The notes: a model not told the origin generated them from the letters alone. A stretch of 64,000 bases of DNA from Paragonimus skrjabini miyazakii (GCA_014338405.1 JTDE01000037.1:245365-309364), one strand, 5' to 3'; shown: positions 24,790 to 36,780, counted from the stretch's first letter. Program-made: numbers and translations.

Positions 24790-25041
24790 ATGTCACATGC
24801 TGCTAATCAAAATCTTATTGCTGCAAAGTTGAAGAGCAACAGTGGTGCAGGATTGAACTTCTACAAATATTATCAGACCGAAAGTTTCCTTGAATATTCT
24901 TCTGAACAATCTAGAAAACATCTATCGAATGACCAGAACATTTTCTTACGATTTGTCTCTCCAAATCTGTCTAACCTTCATATAATGAGCCAAAATTCTG
25001 GACACACTCAGTCAATTCAAAGTTACTCTGTAAACTGGTAA
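24790..25041 (+). CDS. Candidate exon or short gene, unknown protein
   Basis: The frame opens with ATG at 24790 and gives MSHAANQNLIAAKLKSNSGA and so on for 83 residues to TAA. It is rich in Ser, Asn and Gln and hydrophilic, unlike most random frames here. TTTCACCAG, ending at 24770, is a plausible 3' splice site upstream, and CTGTAAAC (25028-25035) a possible donor. It lies 1.1 kb after the signal-peptide frame on the same strand, so the two could belong to one transcript, but nothing proves it. Confidence 0.2.
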   Translation: MSHAANQNLIAAKLKSNSGAGLNFYKYYQTESFLEYSSEQSRKHLSNDQNIFLRFVSPNLSNLHIMSQNSGHTQSIQSYSVNW

Positions 25042-25844
25042 CCACATCTAGCTTCTGACAACGGACGTTTGGTTCAAACATAGGGTTCAGTTAGCTAAGC
25101 ACTTTGATACCCTGTTCAACTAGACATACAATACCCTTGAAATTCTAGAATTTTCTCGATATCTCCAAATAGGGCCCGGCGGTTATAAACCAACCACATT
25201 TCTGAGGAAGCCGTGTGCTGTATATGACATAAATAAACGTGGAACTAAAGCACAGTGTTTTTCTTGAGGCCATGTTTAACTGCTTTTCAGAACCAGAATT
25301 TATAAGTGAAGTATTTCAAAAATTAAAAGCATCATTTTTAGTATTACGTTGTTTACCTCTGTAACGCATCACAGTATTGTAGGATCACATATTATGATAT
25401 ACATAATTTACAATCGACTTTTCATGTAATACACAATGTATAACTTTGTGGGAACCATGAATCTGATACAATACCGCAGACCTTTATGGGACTCCGTTGA
25501 GAACAGACAACTCACCGGATAAGATCGTAAAGTTGATCAGTAGTTTTCCGACAAAACTCTTTTAAAATTGCCCATGAACATCTTACAAAAAGACCACTTC
25601 AGCTTGCCAGTAAGATAGGCAGTCTACAACCACCGAGTGCATCGTATATATTAGATAGAAACTCCGTAAAAATGATAAAAACGCTATGCACAGTACGCTT
25701 CACAACCTAAGAATAATTACAAATCGTCACAAAAGCAGGAAAGATTAGTTCGCAGTAGTTCCAAAATATGAGTAGGTTTGAAGTTGCACCTGAGTGAACA
25801 GAAATATGTTCGATGTATCCCATCCGCTTTGCTGCTCCAAAGTG
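25042..25844. other. No identifiable gene or repeat
   Basis: AT-rich sequence. The 90-codon frame on the minus strand at 25707-25982 is a read-through of the SINE and is not a gene. Confidence 0.45.
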
Positions 25845-25963
25845 GTTCCCAAGTTTAGAAGAGATCCATTTGCGAAAAGTCTGGACTTCGGCTGGATTCG
25901 AACCAGCGACAAAAACACCATGCCAAAACGTGGCAAGCGCTCTACTAGCTGAGCTACGAAGCC
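25845..25963 (-). repeat. tRNA-derived SINE, family 2, copy 2
   Basis: On the minus strand this copy folds well as a tRNA. Acceptor GGCTTCG (25963-25957) pairs with CGAAGTC (25890-25884). The D arm is GCTC...GAGC, and the T arm CTGG-TTCGAAT-CCAG contains the B box GGTTCGAATCC (25904-25894). The A box TAGCTCAGCTAGTAGAGC is at 25956-25939. The stretch between the D and T arms is about 31 nt, too long for a normal anticodon arm plus short variable loop, and the non-tRNA body downstream (GTCCAGA, TTTTCGCAA, ATCTCTTCTA) matches 15.58 kb. It is therefore a SINE head and not a working tRNA gene. Confidence 0.75.
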
Positions 25964-25989
25964 ATGCCGGAAGCCCAGACATTTCACAT

Positions 25990-26790
25990 GTGGACCTAGT
26001 TATTAAATTTCAACTGTTGAAAAAGTGGCGGCAAAGGAACACTGGTGCAGAGAGTGATCACACGGCATCCGACATTTGAGAAGAACAGTTTTTGTTGAGG
26101 CACATATTTCAAATCCCATGTATGTGTACAGAAAACACAGTATGATAAACTACAACATTTGTGGATTGCAAATTCTAGACCTGATCTATCCAAGTGATAC
26201 TGCGGCGAAAATTTTTAATACCTTCCGAAGATACGTGTTTTATTCCATGTGTTGCATCGGTTGACCTCCGTGAGACGCATGAAAGTCTGCCAGATATAAT
26301 GATCTTTGGCGACCACAAGCAGTCGCACTAATTCGGAGCACCTAATGCTACACGGAAGTGAGTGCACAGCAAAGATAATTTGGAAAAGTAAAATGATCAA
26401 ATTCTCATGGAAACAACGGAGAACATTTTTATATTTCATAGGCGTCATAATATTAAATTTCGAATAATGAGCGGCGACTCAGGCGTTTTGAACAGAATGT
26501 GTACTGAGTCGAATTGATCGTGTACTAAAATTATACGAAGGATGTTGAAATCCAGACAGGTTTGTGCTCATCAAACTATCGTTTCATCAAACTACTCGTT
26601 TCAAAGTGAAAAGAAGGACTCCGGTCAGGGAATTCCTTTGCAATATCTTCAAAAATGTTATCAAAAGGATCATCAGTTTATGATCAGCCAACTCAGCAGG
26701 CAAAAAACCAAAGCAGATAGTTAACAGAAAACCAAATAGTAGAGGTTTTCCAAAAAGATCAACTATGTGAAAAATGGTGAAAATTATAAG
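25990..26790. other. No identifiable gene
   Basis: Short overlapping frames on both strands, none recognised. The 107-codon minus frame at 26587-26910 begins inside the SINE and runs into hydrophobic-coding AT-rich sequence, so it is treated as spurious. Confidence 0.45.
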
Positions 26791-26794
26791 ACCA

Positions 26795-27123
26795 GTTACT
26801 AATGAGTAGTCGGGGATTTGGTTAATTTTCAAATTGAACATCACCCACACTTGATCGCAGCTGTAGCATCCCCATAGACTTTCCAGTCGGCCCCTTTCGA
26901 AAAGAAGCACTAGACTCGAGTTTCGCTCTCATTAGAGCTCATCAGTAGTGCACATCATCGCCATTGCCGGGACTTAAACCACGGACATGCTGTTCATGAG
27001 GCAACCGTGTTTACCACTGCGCCATTGACCTCACGTTAGGCACGACCGAATTATCATATGTGAACGTTCAACCACTTTCGACTACTCATCAGTAATCTAA
27101 AATATCGCCCAGCAGGTTTAATG
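26795..27123 (-). repeat. Hammerhead-ribozyme SINE, copy A (left arm)
   Basis: The element reads on the minus strand away from the gap. It has an A box TGGCGCAGTGGTAAACACGG (27024-27005), a B box GGTTTAAGTCC (26980-26970), an intact hammerhead ribozyme (26951-26907) and a 3' body ending near GACTACTCATTAGTAAC (26811-26795). This is the Sm-alpha type of architecture: a pol III promoter head joined to a self-cleaving ribozyme. Its end sequence GTTACTAATGAGTAGTCG (26795-26812) is an imperfect inverted repeat of CGACTACTCATCAGTAATC (27079-27097). About 296 bp (26828-27123) are mirrored at 27397-27693. Confidence 0.85.
26907..26951 (-). ncRNA. Hammerhead ribozyme, type I (copy A)
   Basis: On the minus strand: stem I strand GCACTA, core CTGATGA (26945-26939), stem II GCTCT-AATG-AGAGC (26938-26925), GAAA (26924-26921), a two-pair stem III with UCGA loop, cleavage triplet GTC (26915-26913), and stem I strand TAGTGC (26912-26907). 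All invariant core bases are present and stem I is a perfect 6 bp. Cleavage is expected between 26913 and 26912. The very short stem III suggests weak activity as a monomer and better activity as a dimer through the palindromic ACUCGAGU, as described for minimal hammerheads in retroelements. Confidence 0.85.
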
Positions 27124-27396
27124 NNNNNNNNNNNNNNNNNNNNNNNNNNNNNNNNNNNNNNNNNNNNNNNNNNNNNNNNNNNNNNNNNNNNNNNNNNNNN
27201 NNNNNNNNNNNNNNNNNNNNNNNNNNNNNNNNNNNNNNNNNNNNNNNNNNNNNNNNNNNNNNNNNNNNNNNNNNNNNNNNNNNNNNNNNNNNNNNNNNNN
27301 NNNNNNNNNNNNNNNNNNNNNNNNNNNNNNNNNNNNNNNNNNNNNNNNNNNNNNNNNNNNNNNNNNNNNNNNNNNNNNNNNNNNNNNNNNNNNNNN
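27124..27396. other. Assembly gap (273 N)
   Basis: A run of 273 unknown bases sits exactly at the centre of an inverted repeat: the bases on both sides of the gap are reverse complements of each other up to the first and last N. The true centre, its length and possibly the junction itself are unknown. Confidence 0.99.
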
Positions 27397-27700
27397 CATT
27401 AAACCTGCTGGGCGATATTTTAGATTACTGATGAGTAGTCGAAAGTGGTTGAACGTTCACATATGATAATTCGGTCGTGCCTAACGTGAGGTCAATGGCG
27501 CAGTGGTAAACACGGTTGCCTCATGAACAGCATGTCCGTGGTTTAAGTCCCGGCAATGGCGATGATATGCACTACTGATGAGCTCTAATGAGAGCGAAAC
27601 TCGAGTCTAGTGCTTCTTTTCGAAAGGGGCCGACTGGAAAGTCTATGGGGATGCTACAGCTGCGATCAAGTGTGGGTGATGTGCAACTTGAAGACCAATT
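27397..27700 (+). repeat. Hammerhead-ribozyme SINE, copy B (right arm)
   Basis: Plus-strand mirror of copy A. A box at 27496-27515, B box GGTTTAAGTCC at 27540-27550, hammerhead at 27569-27613, then the body TTCGAAAGGGGCCGACTGG and CTATGGGGATGCTACAGCTG. The first ~297 bp match copy A with one visible mismatch (27567 A against 26953 C). From about 27683 the two diverge, so copy B lacks the terminal GACTACTCATTAG motif. The A and B boxes form an internal pol III promoter, so the predicted transcript includes the ribozyme. Confidence 0.85.
27569..27613 (+). ncRNA. Hammerhead ribozyme, type I (copy B)
   Basis: Stem I GCACTA (27569-27574) pairs with TAGTGC (27608-27613). The core CTGATGA is at 27575-27581, stem II GCTCT/AGAGC with loop AATG at 27582-27595, and GAAA at 27596-27599. 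Stem III is A27599-U27606 and C27600-G27605 with loop UCGA, and the cleavage triplet GTC at 27605-27607. All conserved positions agree with the type I hammerhead consensus known from schistosome satellite RNA. Predicted cleavage is between 27607 and 27608. Confidence 0.88.
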
Positions 27701-30700
27701 ACGATATTTTTTGTGACAAGTGAAATATTTCATAATTTGTATGTGAAACTAAGGCTAAAACTAACATGTGGACAGCAATAGTTGTTTTTATTTTGAACGC
27801 AGTTTACCACCCGGATGGCCAACAATTCTGAAGTTGCTGTCTCTACTCCCACATGCAATGGCAAAACTGACATGCACAACATTACAAACACTGGGGCTGA
27901 ATTACAGAAAACGAATTAGTTTGAACGTTTTTATTAGGTGGACGGAACCTTTCAGTCACGGAGCTGTTTTTCAAACAGTAAACTGAAGAAAGTGTGCACC
28001 TTAATTTGACATGTACAGTTTAGTTCAAGTTCCACACGCTATGCGTTAGCTACTGTAATCTTTAGACGACGTTTGACTAAAACTATGTACTGGAGACAAT
28101 GGGGAATAAGTTTGTGACATGTAAGTTAAAACACTTCAGGTCATTTTAAAATATCAAATATGAACTCAGAATAGTTGCAGCTGGAATCATAGGCACCAGT
28201 GGGTTTTCTTTGTTCAACAACGTTTAGGCTTATCTGAAAATATGATGACCTAGAATACATATCAGAGAAAAACTACGTTCTAAGAATTTTGAATCTTTTG
28301 AGGAGAAGAATGAGGTAAAAATTGCCAAGAAATATACTAAACTTCTTTAAAAGTCTGATTTGAGGACATATATTTCGTTCAACCCGGATAGTGAATTCAT
28401 TCAGAAATATGTCCCACGTCAAGGAAAACGAACAGGAGCGACCGACTTGCAGCAGTTATATGGAAACAACAGTGTTTGATGCCAAATCCACGGGAACGTT
28501 TGCTCACAATAGATTAATTCAACAAGTCCTGCTTCTAAAGCGAGTACTTCTCTATGTCAAGTAAACTCGATAGGTACAGATTTTGTCTGTTCCAAGATGA
28601 AGCAATAAATTACTTTTCCTGATCTGTGCATACGATCTAGTAAGATTGTAAGCAGTTTGAATTTGCCTGAAACCAGCTCAAAAGTGCAAGCCGAGAACAT
28701 AATATGAACACTAGCGGCGTTTATTTGTATTTGTTGACAGGTAGATCAATTAAAACGTTATATTTTTGTGGCACGGATGATAATGCCTTCTGTATTAACG
28801 TAGAAGCAACAGGTTATAGAGGGTGAGTAAGGGGTTTCTGTTTGTCGGAAGAGGTTAGTGTTTAATGGAAAGGAAGGAGGTGGGATTAACTTATTTACCT
28901 TAACAGGCTGTCATAGCGGTCGGTTGCTTTTGGTAAACTATCGAACTCCTTTCTTTGACAATGTGATCCCCGTGCATCGAACCAAGAGTGTCGCTTGGCT
29001 ACTTTCCGCAGTGCGCAGTGGGATATGTTGGCCGCCGACCTCATCATTTTATTAATCAATTTGATTATGCTTTCTTCTTACAGCTTACCATAGCGGTGCT
29101 TTGGTTTAACAGAGAAAATTCTTACCAATATCACGAGTTATATCAGCTTGAAAAAGTTCTAATTCTGATCAAACTATTATTAATGCAGATCAAAATCTCA
29201 CCATGACAAAAATATTGAAAGTTTTTCAAAAATTGAGTTCTATTCCGCCCCCTCATTTTTTAGATCAAATCACCTCAAATTACTGACAAGATCCAGTCAT
29301 TCGGAAAAGATTTTTTGCCTCTGACGTAAACACACCTTCAATAGACGAGGCGTAATAATGATAAATTAAAGGCTGTTGACAATAAGGTGGACGCATACAT
29401 TCAAAATGGATTATAAAATCCACTGAAGCAAATTTTTGTTTTATTCAAGGACAAGTTAACTAGAGTCGGGTAGATCAGAAACTGTTTAAGGAATAACCAT
29501 ACAGGAATAAGTCGCGATGTCTGTAAAACAAACGTTTTACCAGAATATGGTGTAGGATGTGGTAACACATCTAGAGAAGCATAAAATAATGCGGATGCTA
29601 TTTCTGACGACAGTTTAGATACAAGCCAAACTCACGTCCACATAAAATACTTGTTGCAAAGGTCAAAGAATACGCTGCTTTGCGATTTGGAACATAGGTG
29701 CACGTGTACACATTACGTCGTCTATGGTAGCGCGTTCAAGGTTCAGACCAGGCCAGATTACTTCAGTAGTATACTTCTTGTACATTAACGGAAGACATTT
29801 CAACATTTTGCGTTAACTTAACGCCACAAGCCTAAAAGCGCCTTACCTGAAACATACTGGAATAAAAAATATAGTACTCTCCGGTTATAGCAGCTAGCCG
29901 TCAGAAGAAACCTCCAGTTCATACTATAATGTGTGACAACAAAGTGATTTCTTTCTATTTTGAGCAGCGCTATCTGAAGATAACTTTTCTGAAGGTACTT
30001 CTTGAACTTTCTTACCTAATTGTTCCACAGACCAATAAATCGGAAATCCTCGGAAAGCGCTGTAAGCATGTGTAACAAGTATGTTTGCTCATAATACCAG
30101 GGAAGCCTACTTCGTAGTGTTCTCTAAATGTTGAGTAATGCGATGATGAAAACTACTACACCCGTACATTCTAATCAATGAAACCTTCTGACCGGGTTAT
30201 ACTGGGATGAATCAACCGGAGGTGAATTGTACTGGAAATGAACTTAGGATTCATAGGTTTCCATAGGATTTTTCGTTTCCTAGTCGTGTTGTTCGCGTAC
30301 AAAATGGCCGGACTGAATCAGCCAATAGAAATTGTCTCAGCGCCACGTCCGATCAGTGTTAAAAAATGGAACGTGAGAGAAACGGTCAAGGTCCAGCATC
30401 TGATGAAATCTTCTAAAAACAACAGGTGAACAACGAATTGCGTCAGGCAGCATGCTTGCATAGACAAATCGATCAACTTTGTTATGCGTGACGGAGACAA
30501 AGGTAAATCCCAAAAGTAGAAATAGATTTCTCACCGAGGTTAGAATTTTACTAAACTGCTGAGAGCACGTGATGATATTACTTCGCTAAATGCTGAAGTT
30601 CTAAGCCATAAATTAAAACTGTGGTCGGGTAATAATGAGAAAAAAAGAAGTCAGTACATTTCCTTTAGTAACTACTATAGACGGTACATTTTTTTGACAG

Positions 30701-33700
30701 CTTTTATCGTACGTATAGCACACTACTGTGTTACAGTACTTTATTAATGTAAACGTTAACAAGCCTGAGTGACAGTATAAAAAGTGGCTTAGCCAGACAT
30801 CACGAAAACTGACATTTTCCATCTAAACCTTCAGAGGAATTGATTGATTGTTATTTGTCTGACGGCCGAATGTCAATCTGTTAGTGTGCGCCAATTCTTT
30901 AGAAAAAATATTTTAGTTGATTTTATCAAGTCATCCAAATGTACGGACAATAAAACATGAAATCTGGTTCCTGAAAAAGACAATATGTCAAATATAAATT
31001 TGACAGAATTGCTGCCTCAATTGAAGTTAACTCTGACTTGATCATTTAAATAGTCAAAAAACTTCAACGATTGGTTGACAGACTGCTAATTACTGGTAAT
31101 CTGCAGGTAATGTAAAAACACTAGTGTTTTTTCAGCTTATTGAGTGCAAACTAAATGCGATATTGAACTAGATTGTTGTCTGCTTTCAGCTTTCAGTTAA
31201 TATTCAACTCACGATAAGTCTCATGGAATACTGCTAAAAGTGTGAAACATTTTCAATCTGGTAGGTGCTCAACATTTTTTCTAACTCGTTGTTATTTCGG
31301 GCATGATGCAAGCAAACAATCTTATTTCACTCAGTTCGATTCATATTTTCAAAACAGATATCTCTTGAGTGATATAGACTAGGAAACCATTTTTGAAACA
31401 AGCAACATACGCAGTTTTCTACTACGTATTGTGCTCTCACGCTTTAAAGTCGGAGTTTTAGTACACAACTCTACGAGATTACCAATCGACAGCTGTGCGC
31501 AGGTTGGACAGATTCCACTGGTAGTCACTCAGTTTGTTCTAAAAATTGTTGGAGTTTGAGTTTCGACTGTTTCCTATGGTAGCAGTCATATATCCTATTA
31601 AATATTCGATCTGCCTATCCTTGTCCGAAACGACTCGTTTATAACAATCTACTGCAACGCATTTTTCGAAGCAAATCGATAAAAGGCTGTGCCATGTAGA
31701 TGCGCAGGTAAAAAAGCAGTCAAACTTCTAATGTTCTTAAATGTTCCGAAGGTGGATTTTGATTTACTGTTCCTATTTGTCTGCCAGACCGCAACTTGTT
31801 GTTATGGTACAGTAAACGATCACACAGTATACTTCCGACTGAAAGGATCCAGGAATCCCTGTTCAGACTCTGTTATACTAATTCCGACGTTTAGTTCCAT
31901 TCAAACCGTGGTAGTTGAAAGTACGAAAGTGAAACACTTACCACGTAGTTCTTGACTAACATTTATATGTATCCTTGATTAAGTTAAGGGAATCAAACGA
32001 AACAAGTGTTCTTTTGATTGGTTATAGTTTATTGCCTAACTGAACAGCTTATTTAATTGTACTCTCGAAAGGGTTCCCTCATCAAATTGTGAAGAAAAAT
32101 TATTCAAAGTTAGTTATGTGCAAAACGCGCCCTTTGTTTTTGTGATGCACCCATGCTTCGTTCTGGAGCGAAGGTTCTATTTATGGTTGTACAAAATGAA
32201 AAATGTTTCACATAACCGTGACATTTTCCCCCAATGGTCTTATTTTAAAAGAGTGAAGTTTAGTAAATGGGTCAAAATTAGTTTGCAATTTTGACTAAAT
32301 CGAGTGAAATATTAAGACCGTACACGAAAAGTCCTGCTGAAAGAATGAAGGGAATGGTTTGCACTTTGTGCTAAAAATAGTCACTCCTCAAGGAACAGAT
32401 TACTTTTTCAACAAATTCACTCATTTTGACCTGAGATTTTGCATATAGCCTTCGACTAAACAGGCGGATGACTTTCCTTAAACTGCTTATGAAAATCGCG
32501 TTTCAAAAGTACACTATTCTGAAATATACCGAAACTATGCAACATTCGTTTTGAGTTCTCTGTTGAGGTTATGCAACACAGAAGGTAACAAATATTCTCA
32601 AAATTCTCCCGAAATATACGCTAATAATTTGCCTTTATACTTTGTACAGTTTTTTTCTTCTGTCCTCTCTTTTGTCTAAATCATCTCATTTTTACTGCTG
32701 TAGTTTATTCGCAAAAATACTGTATTGTCTTCGTAATCGACTTAAGTTATTGTCACATGTTAACATTTATTTTCCGTTTAGCTTCGACAGTCGTTTTCTC
32801 TGCGTTTGAAGCTTGTGACAACTTTGTTAATTGCAACTGTCGTGGCGCACTCCTAGAGTTTTACAGTTTCGTTAAAGTTCTTCTAAATGTGGTGTATTGA
32901 CATATACAATGAAATGTTTTGTCACGAAAGCCTAGTTTTTCCCTAGCATACACTATCATACGATGCTTATTGTGTAATAAAGAATGTTTGTAATCTTGAA
33001 AAATGCGTGAACAACTGTCTGTTTGTGAAATGGTGCGCTACTACATATATGGGTATGTGTATGCATCAGACGTATAAACAAGGACTAAGTTCGCGTGATT
33101 ATCGCACGAGTAATTTTTGATAATTGTTCGTCAGAAGATTAGGTCTGTACGAATTGTTTTTGTTCTCGAAGTCTCATTAGGACCATCATTGCTATTCATA
33201 GCATTCGCTTCCTAACGGATCATAAGTGACGTAAGGTAGCTGATGGAAGATGTGAAAGATATAATTTACCATCGAAAAAACGCAATCTGTCCACACTTGG
33301 GGTGGATATTCTTAGAACATTCCAGAACTATTTCTGTATGTGTAAGGATCTTGTTAGGTAATATTTGAGTGCTGTTCAAGATGTTGCCTACCTGACTGCG
33401 CTGGTATGCAAGGGGTCACTACACTCATAATTAAAACAGTTGATTTGGTACAAACGAGAACATCAGTCACGGATTACTGCGGCGCATATCAATACCACAG
33501 TTGAAAGCGAAGTTTCAATCTCTAACAGTCTATCTTCAAGATTCATAGTCTGTATTAGACCAATAATAAAACGAACCTTCACATAGGAATTGTTGTTTTA
33601 TGATCCCAGTTCAGGCCGGAGAACCACCAGACAACCTTGTCTGTCTAATTATATCGCGTTGAAACCTATACACAAGTTGTCGATCGATAAAATGCATATT

Positions 33701-35489
33701 TCCGGTGGAGAATTTCCGAGACACTACTAATAAATTGCTTCATTTCAATCCAGTTATCACTATGACTATGAAATATTGTAACGTTTTTGTTTCCGCTTTT
33801 CCAGCCATGAGTTATTATATTCTTGAGTGAATGAATCTATAATTTGCTATTCTATTTCTAACACATTTAATCAAATCACTTTGGGAATTTTGCAGGTAAC
33901 TGCCTTATTATGATATTGATAAAAGACTTATTTCGTTGAGCATAGACGATTTTGTTACTCACATGTTTCGACAGAATTGTGGAAAAATACAGTTAACTCA
34001 AACGAAGGCAGTTGACTGGAACGGGCAAGGCAATTTTATTATATTCTCCAATATACGTCGAAATATTGTATCTACTAGATGTATATCAATTTAATTGCAC
34101 TTCCAGTAACGTTTACATGGGCAAAACAGATCGACATTTATCGCAGCGAAATGACTAACATAACTGATATCGTGACGATCTCAGACCGGTGGATCCGTTG
34201 CTCGAAACCCCGCATAATCGATTGTTTGTCACCTCATGATAGCACTTCACCAAGGTGACCCACTTAGTTCATTCAATACATTGTTACACAACCAGAACTC
34301 CATTTAGTAGCTTTTGTTGATCAGAATTCCCGGTGGGCAGTAGTGGTTGAAATGACCCGTGTGATCATATACGTGCCCAAACATTGTTTAGCTTCAACTG
34401 TTTCACGTAAGTAATCTGCATGACTTACGTTTGCGACTGATGAGAGTAAATAAAATATTGGCATATCTTCCTCCACTGATTAAGCTTTAGAGGGAAACCA
34501 AGTGTTTCAGACATTTGGTGTTTGGTGCTGTTGCTTTTGTATCGGACTTCTTTTAGGAAATGAAGTCTCTTTCACCCCTTGAATTCCAAACACTTAATAG
34601 AAAGAACGCCAAAGGTTTAACACCCAGTGCACATACACCGAGCATTAAGGATACAAACAGGAATACAATAGATGACAGTCAATGATTATCGTTCAAAGAA
34701 GAAAACATACACTCCGTTATATTTGAGAATACTTCAAGTCACGCTTTGGTTAACACAGTGAGTTCTAACAGTCGTTGTCAGGGTTTTTCAGTAGTGACTG
34801 CTGCTGTAAGCTTTCAAGTTGAGTTTCATCTCTTCATTGTACGCATGTTGTTCACCGTCACACTGTAAGGAGTGGAAACCTCGTCAATTTGGTAACTTGC
34901 TGCATTTATGTATCAATTACAAGCACAAAAATAGCGTGCTAATATAATCATCTGCTTCATACCATCTGCAACTACAATGCGTTTTGAAATCAGTTTGTGT
35001 TTTGAAAATATATGCGTTTGGTACGTAACATGAATGCATATTCATATACCCCAGACGTATGCACCAGTCACATAGTGACGCACATCCTCATGGAATTAAT
35101 TGAGCCTTTCGTCCATGTCGAAATTAAATAATCGGCCTACTAACGTGCACGTTTGGGATACTATGCTCCGAGTTCCACTAACTGTCGCAAATCCAGTGGA
35201 GAATCGCAACATCGTAGAACTGACCGCTGACATAATGGTTTCTTCGAGTGATCACAGCGATGGTCACACGTGAATGATTTTCATACACCGGATGTTAAGT
35301 GTGCGTTAGGACATTCAGTATTTATCACGGTGATGGTGGGCAAATTATGAATTAAACAGTATTCAGCAGACAAGTAAAATGAGTTAAATATTTAAGTGAT
35401 ACGGCAAATGATGAGTTACAAGAATTAACGAGCCTTACCCCCTTCGTGTTAGAACCGGTCCAAAATGAATTGAAAATCTAGTAATTACC
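27701..35489. other. AT-rich region without identifiable gene or element
   Basis: Frames of 60-90 codons occur at 27768-27986, 28858-29055, 30238-30429 and 31689-31955 (+) and 30337-30534 and 30613-30822 (-); none has a recognisable motif. TTTAGGCTTATCTGAAAATATGATGA near 28227-28252 resembles the tail motif of SINE copies E and F and may be a 3' fragment. TACGTTTGCGACTGATGAGAGTAAA at 34427-34451 resembles the 3' tail of the PLE at 61.6 kb. Both matches are short. Confidence 0.45.
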
Positions 35490-36267
35490 GTCGACTCGGC
35501 CTATACTGTTACTCCCGAACCATGCTGCTACCCCGGCCTATACTGCTACCTTGGTCAGGTGGTCGGGCTAGTGTGCTGTTTTGATCCGGCGGGCTATGCT
35601 AAATAGGACTCCGGTCCTTCCAGGTGCAGTCAGACGAAAAGTAGTTACACTCATATGTCGCACTACTGACCGCATAGGAGTGCTTAGGTAGTGGGGCACG
35701 ATCCTATGAGCATACAGCAGAACTATTTTCATAGTTGCTGCACTGCTGTCTTCCGTATCAGGAAGAAGAGGGTTTGAAAAGGTGCCCTGAAACAAAGATC
35801 ACTCCAATCGCCCAACGGTTGGCCGTGACCGCCGACGTATTATCCAATACGGTGGAAAATATTTGTTATCTCTCAAAAGCCTGATGTATCGTTGAGTACA
35901 TCCACTGCACGCAGTAATGCTCACAATCAGACGTCAATGTCTTATTCACTGCGCCCTTGGGCTAGGCAAGCCCCTCACTGCTAAGTGAGTCAGACTCTTC
36001 AGTCATTGGCTCCGGGTGGGGTCCCCCAAGAAAATCCTATGTCCTGTTGTCTCGCAGGTTAGACTTTCGAGTCAAAGACTAGGAGTGGGTCCCTCAAGTC
36101 AACCCCCTTCCGCAGCATAAACGACTGGAAAGCATCAGAAGTTATCATTCTCCCGACAGTGACAGTATTCACCCAACACAACTCCCTCTTAATATTTCAC
36201 CTCCCATTTATTCTGCCTTTCATGTGCCTTCGGGCTGCAATTGTTTTCTGAGGCCAAGGCAACTGGC

Positions 36268-36780
36268 AAACTTTGACGCCTCCAATGTCCACACTTTACG
36301 ACAAGTCAGTCAACAGACTGCTCTGGCAAGTACTTTGTCAAGTCTTGAACTTGATGTGTGCTGTATGTGTCGGAGACACGAGCTTACGATTCAAGCACGG
36401 TTATCTATTTGAGCTCACCTCTAGATAACTGTCGAACCAAGCGCTTCTATCTCAGAGTTTCTGGTGACGCCTTAGCCGAATCTCGTGGTCAAGCTGGAGT
36501 AGGGATCGCACTGAATCCCAGAGCAGAACAAGGTTTACTTGATTGGGACCTAGTGAACAGTCGATTGTGCGCTGTCAGACTCAATACGTCGGTAAAAGTC
36601 CGTCGACGCAAATCAGACAGGTATCTATTGGCATACGCTCCAACAGACTGCTGTTTGGATCCCACAATGAATGTGTTCTATCACGCTCTTGTTGACCTTC
36701 TGAGCCAAACTAAACACTAAGACATCATCATACTAGCGGGCGATTTTAGTGCTCAGCTAAATCGTCTTTCTCCGGATGAG
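36268..36780 (+). pseudogene. RTE endonuclease domain remnant (exonuclease/endonuclease/phosphatase fold)
   Basis: The translation reads SNVHTLRQVSQQTALASTL in one frame, then after a frameshift near 36360 VSETRAYDSS, FYLRVSGDALAESRGQAGVG, NSRLCAVRLNTSVKVR and YAPTDCC. After a TAA it continues IILAGDFSAQLNRLSPDE. SETR carries the metal-binding glutamate of this nuclease fold, and GDFSAQ corresponds to the conserved GDFNA or GDMNA motif with Asn changed to Ser. The C-terminal third, including the SDH motif, is missing. In the intact element this domain nicks target DNA to prime reverse transcription. Confidence 0.8.

Noticed and set aside
25707..26079. ORFs on both strands around 25.7-26.1 kb and at 15366-15641 with SAGFEP-like peptides
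   Set aside because: They are translations across the tRNA-derived SINE (reverse of the B box gives GFEP). Such peptides are common false predictions.
26587..26910. 107-codon hydrophobic ORF on minus
   Set aside because: It starts inside SINE copy A and continues into unrelated AT-rich sequence; membrane-like composition follows from T-richness.
27079..27097. A second hammerhead-like core (CTGATGA-GTAGTC-GAAA) at the 5' end of the SINE
   Set aside because: Stem II cannot form in six bases, no U pairs with A15.1, and copy C has lost the GAAA.
27118..27402. ORFs consisting of unknown residues
   Set aside because: They lie in the run of N.
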